DNA of 64,000 bases from the NCBI GenBank assembly GCA_029961685.1, contig JARWKL010000006.1:1922001-1986000 (forward strand). The letters are read 5' to 3'. This DNA is from Aristolochia californica (taxonomy: Eukaryota > Streptophyta > Magnoliopsida > Piperales > Aristolochiaceae). Made by a program: the position numbers and the translations under genes. Shown here one piece after another: positions 23,096-32,967 of this stretch; within the stretch, counting starts at the first letter, position 1; each line of letters begins with the position of its first letter. Below the pieces are notes generated by a model, which was given only the letters and a program-made list of their open reading frames with translations, was not told where the DNA came from and ran no database searches.

Positions 23096-24052
23096 ATAGA
23101 CCGGAGTGCAATTAAGCAAAGTATTGGCTGGAGTTGCCAAAGCGATTGAGCTCTTACCACTATGATAGAGAACTTGCAAGTGTCACCAGCATTAGCATAA
23201 ACTCAGTAGTCTAATACCATTAACACGAAACGTGACATCTTCAGGCATCATATTGCCTTGCAACTTTTGCTTGAGGCCGAAGCTTATTTCATTTTGCTCA
23301 CCTAGAGTGATTTCGGAACTCTTTCAGGTTTGCAACTGTATTGAACCATTTCCAGAAAATGATTTTCTACTTCACATGAGGCTGTCTCGCTTGAATATGC
23401 ATAACGTTACAGCTCGAGCATAAGATTTCTCCGGATGACTCTGGTTCTGGATTTTCACATGGGTGACGCAAAAGCTTGATTTGGACCATTCCTCAAGTCT
23501 CCCACACGTGAACTTTCCACTGCATGTTCTGGCCCCGGCACTTTCCTGAAAAAAGTCTCATTTTGCTTGATATGAAGTCGGAATAGGAATAAACTGATCC
23601 GTAATTGAATCCAATACTCTGTACAGCAGCAGAAATCCAAAACGGGAGGGGCCTGCACGAGTTAACTCATCCATCGACGAGTACAAATATCATAAAGCAA
23701 ATGGTGGCCTGCAGAAAGTTCTTTCTCTTCCTCCTCCGCAACAAGACAATGGGTAACTCCAAAAGTCATTTAATGACTCAATGGTGATTCCACGTTGCCA
23801 CGAGCTGCCTTCATCCACAGCATTTTTACGTGGCAGGGTTTGTGGTTCAGTCAATCTCAGCAAGGGCAACCCGCCAATCGGAGCCACTCAGAGGTGCCCC
23901 CTTCCTATCAACTTCCCTTGTCAGCCAGCAGAGCTAGGTTAATCTCCTTCACGTGCCTGCCCTTGTCAGGTAAAAAATTCTCCTGTTTGCCGCTTATAAA
24001 AGAGCTCCAGCGAGTACATTGCTCACCACGCAGTCTTGACTGTTGGAAGAGA
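23096..24052. other. upstream region of the first HyPRP gene
   Basis: No gene recognised. It contains a G-box (CACGTG) at 23950-23955 and a TATA box at 23995-24000 that belong to the next gene. Other ACGT cores occur at about 23504 and 23827. Confidence 0.5.
23950..24000 (+). promoter_or_regulatory. G-box plus TATA box of HyPRP A
   Basis: CACGTG at 23950-23955 and TATAAA at 23995-24000, 53 bp before the first ATG. The G-box core is the kind bound by bZIP/bHLH factors in ABA and light responses. That regulation is inferred from the motif only. Confidence 0.6.
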
Positions 24053-24514
24053 ATGGTTGTCATGGCCACCAAGACATTGGCTCTTCTCCTTTTGCTTAAC
24101 TTCGTTTTCTGCGCCTGTGTCTCCGCCAGTTGCCCGCCACTGACTCCGACACCAGTTGCTCCTTCAACTCCGACACCCGTTGCTCCTTCAACTCCGACAC
24201 CGGTAACACCGACACCGGCAGCACCGACTCCTACGTCGCCCAAGAAGAAGTATGGGAAGTGCCCTGTGAACACCCTTAAGTTGGGTGCTTGCGTCAACTT
24301 GGTGAACGGCCTGGTGAACTTGGTCGCGGGCAAGCCTCCCAGTCAGCCTTGCTGCAGTGTGCTGAAGGGTCTCGTTGGGCTTGACGTTGCTGTATGCCTC
24401 TGCACTGCCATTAAGGCCAGCGTTGTGGGTATCGCCATTGACATCCCGGTCACCCTAAGCTTGTTGGTTAACACATGCGGCCAAAAGATTCCTTCGGGAT
24501 ACAAATGTTCCTAG
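24053..24514 (+). CDS. HyPRP A: hybrid proline-rich protein, DC2.15/EARLI1-like
   Basis: Single exon, 153 aa from the first ATG after the TATA box (24053); a second in-frame ATG at 24062 (MATKTLALLLLL) matches the family's usual start and would give 150 aa. A hydrophobic signal peptide ends near SAS/C. The linker is Thr-Pro-rich (repeated PVAPSTPT units, then PTPTSPKKKYGK). The C-terminal domain has all eight cysteines spaced C-x9-C-x19-CC-x13-C-x-C-x24-C-x9-C, the LTP-like 8CM fold with four disulfides and a hydrophobic core. It is the most diverged + strand member (CPVNTLKLGA where most copies have CPRDxLKLGV) and lies 7.5 kb from the next copy, so it may be the older founder on this side. 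Secreted or periplasmic; exact role unknown. Confidence 0.92.
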   Translation: MVVMATKTLALLLLLNFVFCACVSASCPPLTPTPVAPSTPTPVAPSTPTPVTPTPAAPTPTSPKKKYGKCPVNTLKLGACVNLVNGLVNLVAGKPPSQPCCSVLKGLVGLDVAVCLCTAIKASVVGIAIDIPVTLSLLVNTCGQKIPSGYKCS

Positions 24515-27319
24515 GCACTTGTACTTCACTTGCGTGTTCCTCTTCTCTCCTGCTCGCGCCCTCCAAACTCGTCTTCTCCTCCTCCTCGTGTATCTCCTCT
24601 GTGTTTTGTTTGGTAATTTGATGAATCAGTTTGTTTGTTTGTTTGTTCTTCTATGTTGAACTTGTTAGCTTCTGGTTATGTTTGTGTTTACACCTTCTCA
24701 GAAGTTGTGGGGAAAAACAATGCAATGGTAAGTGAAGAAATGGAGTCTCATGACTAACAGCTTCACTATTAACCTTTCTTCACCAATATCTTCTTCTCAT
24801 GGAGATTTTCCTTCTGTTTTGTGATGCTATTTACTCGATACGTCCAGAGCAAGTGGAAGTTAAAGCAATCTGTGAAGAAGACCGCTTAACCACCTCATAT
24901 AAACTGTAAAGGGAAGTAAAAATTGTCTGTCACGAGCTACCGAAAGACCTGTGAAAGGTAATAGAATTTTTCCTTGGGGCGTCTCTTTCCACCAAGAATG
25001 GGGCAAGGGTGGCCTCTCCCCTTTCCTGAATTGGAATTTACTGGTTCATGGACCAGTATGCAGCTGTCCTGCACCAATCATGTAGGGATTGAACATGAGT
25101 GGGACACATTATACAAGCCCATTCATGTGGAGCCTACATGAAAACGTCAGACTCTTAATCAACAATGACTGGTTGCACTATGTGCCCCTACTATATATGG
25201 ATGGATGATGGCAGAAACTCAGTTTCCATTTTGTCTCCTTTAGGGAGGAGGAGCCTCCCCCTCCCTCGTGATGATGTAGGGGAAGTAGGAGGTCTTGCCT
25301 CCTAATTATTTGTCTGATGGGATCTCTTATCATTGACAAAAGATCAAGGGGAGTAGGGTCCTCCCATTTCCTCTACATCATTGTATGGGAATGTGGAGGG
25401 GGAGGACTACCTCCCAATTTTCTGTCGACAATGAGAGCTCTTGTAGAGGAATAGGAGGATTTTCCACTTAAGAAAAAATAAAGAATGGGGCCCTTTGAAC
25501 TCCCCTTTTCTTTGATTCTAATGAGAATTCTCGTCGAAGAAAAAATGGGGTGAAGGTCAAGTTTATTCTCATGGCACCATAGAAGGGGGAGGAGGGGGGA
25601 AGGTCCCTCTTTTCCTATTCCATCAATGGTGAGAGTTCTTATTAGGCAAAAAATGAGAAAGAGATCCTCCCCTCCCCCTTCCCTTATGATGTGGGAAAGG
25701 TCCTTATCCCCTAAGGAGAAAGAACATAGATGGAGTCTTCATCTCCATTCCTCTTTCATAAAAGGGGCTCATGGTATAGGAATAGATTGTTAGCTTAGAC
25801 TAGTGACATATATAACATCACACCCCTCTCTTTGATAGGTTGAACTATCTATTGGCCATTCCAATTGATCTTGTAGATCTGAACACTAACAAAAGGCAGA
25901 TTCAAAAGAAAAGCTATACATCCAAGTTCAAGCTTGTATTTTTATTTTGCCATTTCATTTCTTAAATTCACACAAATGAAAATTTACCATTTTGGAGATG
26001 ATATGATTTAGGTTGATTTGTCATATGACTTGTTTCAACTCAATAAAGAGACCCAATTTGTAGAAAATAAGGGTGAAAGAAGAAAATCACCGCTAACCCA
26101 AAGGCCAAACTCAAACTCCAATCTGAATTGGCCGATAAAATATAAAGGTGATCTGCGCATTTTAAGCGTCTACTAAATTTTTTTAAGGATAGTTCAAAAT
26201 ACCACTCGGGTGAAAAGAATAAAAGAATCGATCAAGTTAGATGTTGGGCGCGCTCCTGATCTTTGCAGGTCGTGGGTTTTTAGGCATTATTCTAAAGTCA
26301 TTTACAAAAATACAAATTGAAGAAAGTATTTTGAGGAATTAAGGGTGTGAATCAATAAGTGGGGGTGGTTTGTCTTCATTGAAGTTGAAGTTGAAGTTAG
26401 CCTTCAAGTTCAAGGCTATGATTTAATTTAACTTCAACTTCAAGTTGGGTGTTAGTGTCCCAAAATGAAAATAGAGTCAAGTGCAATGGAAAACAGATTC
26501 CAGTGTTAGTGCCCCAAAATTAAAAAAAATGATGTATACAAGAGAATGAGTAACTTTTTATAATATACTTATATATAATATATACCTAAACAAATAATTA
26601 ACCAAAATAAATACGATTGCTAAAAAAATAAGTGATTTAATGTTGTATGAAAATATATTAATATACTAATTAACGATCCAGGTTTTGGGGTCGAGGATAG
26701 GTACAGGTTTGGGTCTAGGTAAACCCAACCCTTGTCCACCCCTAGTTATTAATGATATCTATCCAATTTTTACTTTTTATCATTCAAATTAAATTAAAAA
26801 ACTTACAAATTATTTTTTAACTCTAATTTTATTTAGCATTCATGTTTAGGTTATTTGGATATTTTTCATTAATAAATAAAAATAATAAGATTAATAAAAA
26901 TACTGAAATTTTTGGTGTGGTATTTCCCTCGTTTTTATTCAAACAAGTAAGTTTTTTTTTTAATGGAAGATTGGAAATAATCTATGACATGTAAATTTAA
27001 TCTTTATGGTATCATAGAATTGAATCACCACCAACAACAATTAATTCCCACTAAAGTCTATTGAATTACTGCTTAATATTCACGGTATCACACAGAGGGT
27101 AGTAAACTCTTTCTTTCTGCCCTTCAACCATCATTCTATAATGACATTAAATATCTAAGAATTGAAACATAGAGCTTCTAATCTACAATGCATAACTTTT
27201 TTTTTAAAAAAAAAAAAACACAAGATGAAACAAAAAGAAAAATTATTTGTAAGAAACTCGAGAGAGGGACCAAGAATCAGAGAAAGAAAATAAAAAAAGA
27301 GATCTACAACAAGCCCAGT
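24515..27319. other. 2.8-kb intergenic region with low-complexity repeats
   Basis: The first 200 bp are 3' UTR-like. 25240-25760 is built of degenerate units alternating G/A-rich and C/T-rich blocks (ggaggag ... cctcccc) separated by gagagttcttgt-like phrases. It reads like a decayed minisatellite or LTR piece. 26380-26640 is a dispersed repeat copy (see separate entry). No coding sequence is recognised. Confidence 0.45.
26380..26640 (-). repeat. dispersed repeat copy matching VAP intron 6
   Basis: Reverse complement of the 5790-5985 repeat. It includes the shared phrases caacttgaagttgaagtt, cattttgggacactaac and ttggttaattatttgtttag. The two copies are about 20 kb apart in opposite orientation. 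Confidence 0.55.
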
Positions 27320-27572
27320 TCAAAAAAATTTGGCGACGTCCTTCATAAGTCCTCCATAGTCCATTGGTCTTGTAAAAATCCAAGAACTCGTTGAAATCAA
27401 TAAATCCATCGCCATCAGTATCAATCTCCGCCATCATGCGTTAATTTTCATTAGGGCGAATGGACCCTAGAGATTTTAAAGCGTCACCGAGCTCGGATGA
27501 CGAGATCTTACCATCTCTGTTCCCATCGAAGCGCTTGAAGATCCTCTCAGCTTCAGTCATGTCGATTGCCAT
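27320..27572 (-). pseudogene. polcalcin-like two-EF-hand calcium-binding protein, broken
   Basis: Read from the ATG at 27572, the frame gives MTEAERIFKRFDGNRDGKIS (residues 5-24), a first EF-hand loop, and SSELGDALKSLGS, then a stop (27441-27443) where polcalcins have a Val/Gln-Arg segment. The frame continues with MMAEIDTDGDGFIDFNEF, a second EF-hand loop. Near the end, a short duplication of a GGACT(T)ATG-like phrase shifts the frame; the original ending (MKDVAKFF, stop at 27320-27322) survives in another frame. Polcalcins are about 80-85 aa pollen calcium sensors with two EF-hands and no intron, and this copy has the same length. With both a nonsense codon and a frameshift it is a pseudogene. 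Confidence 0.8.
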
Positions 27573-27757
27573 TTTGATTAATGAAACGGGGGAATGTTTC
27601 TTTCCGAGCTTCTTTGCCCAGGGAGTTTTTTAAACGAGAGATATGCGTCCCAAAAATTTTCTTCAAGTGAATGCTTCAAAATTTTGGGCTGAATGATGAT
27701 TTCACAATTTTAACTTGAGACCATTACCTGTGTTTTTCATATGACACTAGCGCTAGT

Positions 27758-27830
27758 GCACCACTAATGGCCTCATTCAATGAACTATGTAATGTGTGTG
27801 AACTTCATTGTTGACTAACCCCCCCTAAAG
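27758..27830 (-). repeat. relic related to the VAP-intron inverted-repeat element
   Basis: gtgcaccactaatggcctca, followed by ttcaatgaa and gttgactaacccccc, matches the reverse complement of 4339-4410. Probably a second decayed copy of the same miniature element. Confidence 0.45.
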
Positions 27831-29169
27831 CAACTCTCATACTTCAAACGCTGCCTAATGTAGTTCTTCATACTTCCAAATAAGGAGGTGTTTTAGACTA
27901 ATAGATGGATAAAAAGTGACTAGGTCTGACTCAAGAGGGAGATAAAAAATAATTTCTTTATGAACATGCATGATTGAGGAAACCTAAAAAAAAAATTTCA
28001 ATGAAGATTTTTAGATGGAATATAATAATAGAAACTTTCTAAAAATAAAATTCTCACGTAAGGCAATTATTCTTTTTAACACAACTTGACCAATTTAGAA
28101 AGAAAATATTCAAGATATAAATTATAGAATAAGAGGGATGTTGGAACTATATTTGGAATATGAATAAGGTAAAAAGACTTTCAAATTCAAAAGTTTCAAG
28201 CTTTGTCAAAAAAGAAACTAAACTCATGTAAGAATATAAGGAAACTCGTGTTTTGTGAGATCAAAGAAAATAAATTTTTAACTGAGGAAAGATATTCAAG
28301 TTAGTAACATCTTGACTAAAATTTGAAAACAAATGGGAAAATTAGTCAAACCACACAATTTCATAATATAGAATTCCTTCTTCTTCAACAAGCTCATTGG
28401 AGAGAACTATCAAATTTGACTTCCTTTGGAGCTTAAGGGAAAAATCTTCAAAAATAATGCAATGAAGGCTTATGAGGCTTAAGAAAATGCTTTGACCAAG
28501 AAAGGAATTCATTTGAAGCGAGTTTGATTTAAACAAAAGACTTTCAAACATTCAAAAAACTAGTCATTAAAGATAAAAGTGATGTTTTTATCATCTAACA
28601 AACTAGGGTAAAATTGAGAAAATCTAAACCACCATGAGGGAATGAGAGAAACCTTTAAAGAATGAAGAAACCCTTCAATGAAATTTGTTCAAGAGAGTAT
28701 ACATGGGTGTTTAAATAGTTTTTCACAACATAAAAAAGGGAAGAATGAGGCCTGATTTGCACAAGCTAGTGGCTCTTGGTGTCACCTAGTTATCTTTCTA
28801 TTTCTCACACAAATTATGGAATTTCCTTTGACTCTTATTCATGATTTCTTGGTTCTTGATCTTCTTGTTTTGAGTAATTGATTTGAGCTTGATTTTCTTC
28901 TTTTAATTGAGTGAATTGAATCTTGATTGATTTTCATTGATTAAGAGGATGGAGTGGTAGATTTTGTTGGAGAATCTTGAATACCCAAACATCTTTGTAG
29001 TGCCCTTGTGTAAGTCATCGTAAGAGAAATTTTTCTAGAATGTTGTTGAGGTGGCTGTCATTGTGTCATGCACAAGGACATCCTTCTTTTCATGGCTTGC
29101 ATGGAGGTGGACGTCCCCCCTTGTGTAACAAAAATAGGGTTAAATTGTTTGAAACAATGTGTTAGATCC

Positions 29170-29215
29170 CATTTTTTATGTTAACCATAATGTGTTATGG
29201 TTAACATAAAAAATG
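29170..29215. repeat. perfect hairpin, 21-bp arms, 4-nt loop
   Basis: Arm 29170-29190 (cattttttatgttaaccata + a) and arm 29195-29215 are exact reverse complements around the loop tgtg. It sits at the outer edge of the TRIM-like element. Confidence 0.9.
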
Positions 29216-29560
29216 TTATGCATCTATCCAATACATACCAAAAGACCAATCTGTTTGATAGCGGAAAGCCAAGTACACAATCCCTGGATTGTAACAATTA
29301 TCCCACCGTTATGAGCCAACGTTTACGGCGGCCCACTCTAGTGACCCACTCTAGCGACACTGGCCTGACACACTTTTTGAGCCTACCAGTAATTTTAATA
29401 TGGCCTCTAAGTAGCCCCCTTCGGGATTCGAACTCGTAACAACAGTATAGCTCTGATACCAAATATTAAGTACCTAGCCAATACTACCCAAAAGACCGGC
29501 CTAGTAGGTAGTGGAAAGCCAAACACTTAACCCAGGACCATAATATAATGTTAGCATACT
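29213..29560 (-). mobile_element. TRIM-like LTR element with tRNA-Met primer-binding site
   Basis: Two related segments flank a short interior: about 29213-29310 and 29463-29560 share ccaata...cc, aaaagacc and ggaaagccaa. The interior ends at 29450-29461 with gctctgatacca, the complement of TGGTATCAGAGC, the primer-binding site for initiator tRNA-Met used by many plant LTR elements. On the reverse strand the order is 5' LTR, PBS, about 150 bp interior, 3' LTR. With no coding capacity this fits a terminal-repeat retrotransposon in miniature. LTR ends are approximate. Confidence 0.5.
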
Positions 29561-31901
29561 TGCAAAATTTGGAGATCTACAACTCCTAAAACTAAGCCTG
29601 GAAGATTTTAAATTTAAATTTCTGCACAAAGGGTTTGAATCCTATCTTAAGGGTTCGAAACCCACCCATGGGTTCAAATAAACTTTTAATTTTAAAAGTT
29701 TCTATGACTAGGGTTCACATCTTTTTTTTCTTTGCTTTGCTTTCTTGGGGATTCACATTCTATCATTTGAGTTATAATCTTCCCATGGGTTCAAATCCTT
29801 CTAGTGAGTTATAAACCTCTCAACATGGATCCACCTCCTAGTGGGTTTTACATCTCCCATTGCTTTCTACTCCCTGCAATAGGTTCTACACCTTTTCTTC
29901 TTTCTAACTTTATATTCCTTCACATACGAGTCTTTCACTCTATTTGTCATGATAGGGGTTCAAATCCTTCCATAGGGGTAGAATCCTTTTGCTCCTTTTT
30001 TACCATATGTTGGACATTTTTTTGTCTTTTCATTTCAATGATTCATCTTTTTCAGTAATGTGTTTGACTTTTTTGCATGAGTTTGACTCCTTTACCCTTT
30101 AACACTTCATTAATCTTCTTTTACCTGTTTGACTCTTTTTGCCTTTTATTGGCTAGCTTTCTTCATTCTCTTGTAAAAATGATTTTTCTTCGTTTTGTTT
30201 GGGCAAACAGTGTTGCTAAACTATTTGGATTGTATGCTTTTTTACATGAGCCGCTTGTTTTCTTTCGATGTATGGGGTCATTCAGACATTTTCTTGCCAG
30301 TTGAACAAATAAGCTACAAAAGTTTCTTTTTGAGGCCTATTGAGTGAAGAATATACTTTAACGCATATCATTAGTACTTGAGAGAAAACTATCTTCAAAA
30401 TTATCTCATTGGGGATCTTGAGAGCAACAACTTAGAAACCCTTTTGATGACCTATTTGGTCGAACAATTGTTGGTTGAATGGATATGCTACCAGAAATCT
30501 CTTTTAGGGCTTTTTGAGCTGTTAGACATACTTAAAGTACATCATTATTACATCTCTTATGATCATCAAAACTATCTCAATGGGGATTTGGAGAGCAACA
30601 AAATACACTTTAAGGGCAATCTACTCGGTAGAATATTACTTCCTATAACATTCAAAACACCATAATCTCTTGGATCTACTCTCTCGAAGACCTTAAGCAG
30701 TTTGAAGGGGGCTATGTGAGAGAAAATTGGAATCAAGTGGCCCAAAACTCTATCCCAAGCACTCAAATCTGCATTCGATTTGGAACCAATTAGGAAAACA
30801 TAATCTTTAATGAAGTTTACCCTAAGGTCATGTTCTTTCTTAAACGAATAGAAAGAAAAGAAAATCAATAAAGATAAAAAAATAGAGATGTACAATCAAA
30901 TAGCATGAAAGATAAAATAAAATCCAATCTTAAAAGGCAACAAAAATGCCCGAATCTCATAAACATTATATAATGGAGGAGAAAAACAAAAGTCAAATCA
31001 AAACACAGCAAATCTTATGGAGAGTTTAGAGCTTACATTGACCTAGAGAACATGAATAAGACATATTCACGTGACGTAAAAAGGTTCCATTCAAAGTCTC
31101 CACATTATCGGTGGAGACCATAATTTACGGTCAATGTGTCTCACTCACCCTCCGCTGTTCCATTGGAACTAAATGAAGCCCTAACTCATTACATAATCAG
31201 GTCATGGGAAAGATTGAGACTAATCTCATATCACATTATGGCTGCACCCACTAATATAAAATGACCGGCATTTGTTAAAGTATAATCCCCACAATTTTTT
31301 GTACAAACTTGCCATTAGAGGACAATAGTCCCGGTCCTATTGGAATCCATTCCCGTGAACCATTTCATTGTATTTATAATCAACTCCTGGAAATCAAAGA
31401 CGGGAACGGCTACATGAATAAGACATTAGAAGCCCAAGTTGACAGATTTTTTTAACAGTTCACGGGACCTTGTGAATTGATAAGCGAGAACGTGGCATAG
31501 GTAGCAGATACTGGACGGGAGGAAGACGGAAGACGACGAAGCTTGTAATATCTTATTGCAATATATTCTTTATTTTGTCTACTCTTTGTTCTTATAAACT
31601 TCGCAAATGCTTGATGGTGACATGAGAATCCGTTCATTCTACTTTTACTGCGAGTTGCTTTCGGAAATCGTTGATGTCTGAAACTCCATTAAAGTCAATT
31701 ATTGAGCCCATGATCAAAACAAAGCATTCCTCCATTTTTTACGCAATGTTGATCCGGAGTCGATTTTCCCAGCACAAGCTTCCAAATTATCATGTGGAAA
31801 TCCATGGCATGCTGCCCACTGAATTCTTTCTCACAACGTTCACACACTGAGCTTGCTTCGATTTTACAGCTTCCAAATAATGAACTTCCTTGTTCTCAGT
31901 C

Positions 31902-31909
31902 TATAAATA
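31902..31909 (+). promoter_or_regulatory. TATA box of HyPRP B
   Basis: TATAAATA, 76 bp upstream of the ATG. A block GCACAAGCTTCCAAA at 31772-31786 is shared with the HyPRP D promoter. Confidence 0.7.
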
Positions 31910-31977
31910 CCAATCTTGCAATGCAGTTTCATCATCTTTGTAGCTCTCTGAGCGACCCGACTCTAAGTGTTTGAAGA

Positions 31978-32520
31978 ATGGCTTCAAAGAACTCCGTTGC
32001 CGCTGCTCTTTTCCTCACTCTCAACATTCTCTTCTTCACCTTCGCATCTGCCACCCATCATGTCCCACGTCCACCCCCACCACCCAAAAAACCGAACCCA
32101 ACTCCTACCCCGACTCCCACACCTTCTACAGGCAAATGCCCACCACCCAAAAAACCGAACCCAACTCCTACCCCGACTCCCACACCTTCTACAGGCAAAT
32201 GCCCACCCCCACCACCCAAAAAACCGAACCCAACTCCTACCCCGACTCCCACACCTTCTACAGGCAAATGCCCACGAGATGCCCTGAAGCTTGGCGTCTG
32301 CGCCAACGTGCTGGGGCTGGTGAACGTCACCGTGGGTTCTCCCCCAACATTGCCCTGCTGTTCTCTTCTCAAAGGTTTGGTTGACCTTGAAGCAGCCGTC
32401 TGCCTTTGCACGGCCATCAAGGCTAACATTCTGGGCCTTAATCTCAATATCCCCATTGCCCTGAACTTGTTGCTGAATGTATGCGGAAAAAATCCGCCTA
32501 AAGACTTCCAGTGCTATTAA
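31978..32520 (+). CDS. HyPRP B: hybrid proline-rich protein with triplicated linker
   Basis: Single exon, 180 aa. The start [16 protein letters not shown] opens the signal peptide (to about residue 26). The linker is three copies of a 20-residue unit, [20 protein letters not shown], followed by the eight-cysteine domain ([10 protein letters not shown] through [11 protein letters not shown], spacing C-x9-C-x18-CC-x13-C-x-C-x24-C-x9-C). The third unit ends in the first cysteine of the domain, so units one and two each add an extra cysteine, giving ten after the signal peptide. The Pro-Thr repeats are likely hydroxylated and glycosylated. It is about 30-40 residues longer than most neighbours because of these repeats. 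Confidence 0.93.
   Translation: MASKNSVAAALFLTLNILFFTFASATHHVPRPPPPPKKPNPTPTPTPTPSTGKCPPPKKPNPTPTPTPTPSTGKCPPPPPKKPNPTPTPTPTPSTGKCPRDALKLGVCANVLGLVNVTVGSPPTLPCCSLLKGLVDLEAAVCLCTAIKANILGLNLNIPIALNLLLNVCGKNPPKDFQCY
32080..32271 (+). repeat. three identical 60-bp in-frame repeats in HyPRP B
   Basis: Units at 32080-32139, 32143-32202 and 32212-32271 have the same 60-bp sequence, separated by 3 and 9 bp of CCA/CCC codons. Identity between units indicates recent in-frame duplication or ongoing conversion. Confidence 0.92.
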
Positions 32521-32893
32521 TTCGCAGTGAATACTTTGTTGCTTTCTTGAGACGTTTGTAGTGGGAAAATCTTGCTGTTCTCACCATGAGAATGTAGTTT
32601 TCTAACAGAAATAATATCTGAGTGTTCTGTGTAGTTCAGTATCACGAAAGCGATGGTTGGATTCATTTGTTGAGAGTAGAGAGTGGTGAGCAAATAAATT
32701 TGTATGTTTTTCGTCTTGTTATGTGCTTGTTTCAGTCTAAATGAATCAAAATGCTGGGTTTTCCATGATCTCAGAAGTTAAAAACTGTTTGATTCATCGT
32801 TGCTGCAATTTCTGAATGAGGTATCTGTAAAATAAATAACGGGGTGGACAAAAAAAGGAGTTAAAACCATGAAGGATAGATGAGATTTGTTAA

Positions 32894-32967
32894 TGCTTTC
32901 ATTCAGATTTGAACTCAAGACCTCCCGCTTACTAAACGGGTGCTCTAACCAACCGAGCTATGAAAGC
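32894..32967 (-). tRNA. tRNA-Thr (anticodon AGU)
   Basis: Folding the reverse strand gives a perfect 7-bp acceptor stem (GCTTTCA/TGAAAGC) with discriminator A, a D-arm GCTC...GAGC with a 9-nt loop, an anticodon arm CCCGT-TTAGTAA-GCGGG with anticodon AGT (one G-T pair), a 5-nt variable loop, and a T-arm TTGAG-TTCAAAT-CTGAA. Total 74 nt, no intron, no encoded CCA. The T-stem has one G-G mismatch (positions 51-63). T-runs that could stop Pol III lie about 25-45 nt downstream on the reverse strand (A-runs at about 32851-32866 on +). Confidence 0.85.

Larger units (their letters stand above)
27900..30680 (+). repeat. large dispersed repeat, copy 1
   Basis: Several blocks recur in the same order at about 37700-38660 and inverted at 55330-56350: caaaaaactagtcattaaag, a series of 'gggttcaaatcc/gagtttgactcc' phrases (29640-30150), and atatcattagtacttgagag ... 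aatggggatttggagagcaac (30365-30600). No coding region is recognised. Class unknown, possibly a decayed LTR element. Confidence 0.45.
27573..31901. other. 4.3-kb repeat-rich intergenic region
   Basis: It contains a small DNA-element relic (27660-27835), a large dispersed repeat copy (about 27900-30680), a perfect 46-bp hairpin (29170-29215) and a TRIM-like LTR element (29213-29560). From about 30900 to 31700 nothing is recognised. 31700-31901 is the promoter of HyPRP B. No intact gene is seen. Confidence 0.5.

Noticed and set aside
23795..24052. In-frame extension of HyPRP A upstream of 24053
   Set aside because: It would bury the signal peptide behind more than 80 residues and starts upstream of the TATA box at 23995. 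The extension is a chance open frame.
32058..32456. Antisense Gly-Val repeat frame over HyPRP B (similar frames lie opposite C, D, E, F, H and K)
   Set aside because: They are mirror frames of the proline-threonine linkers with no independent start or conservation.
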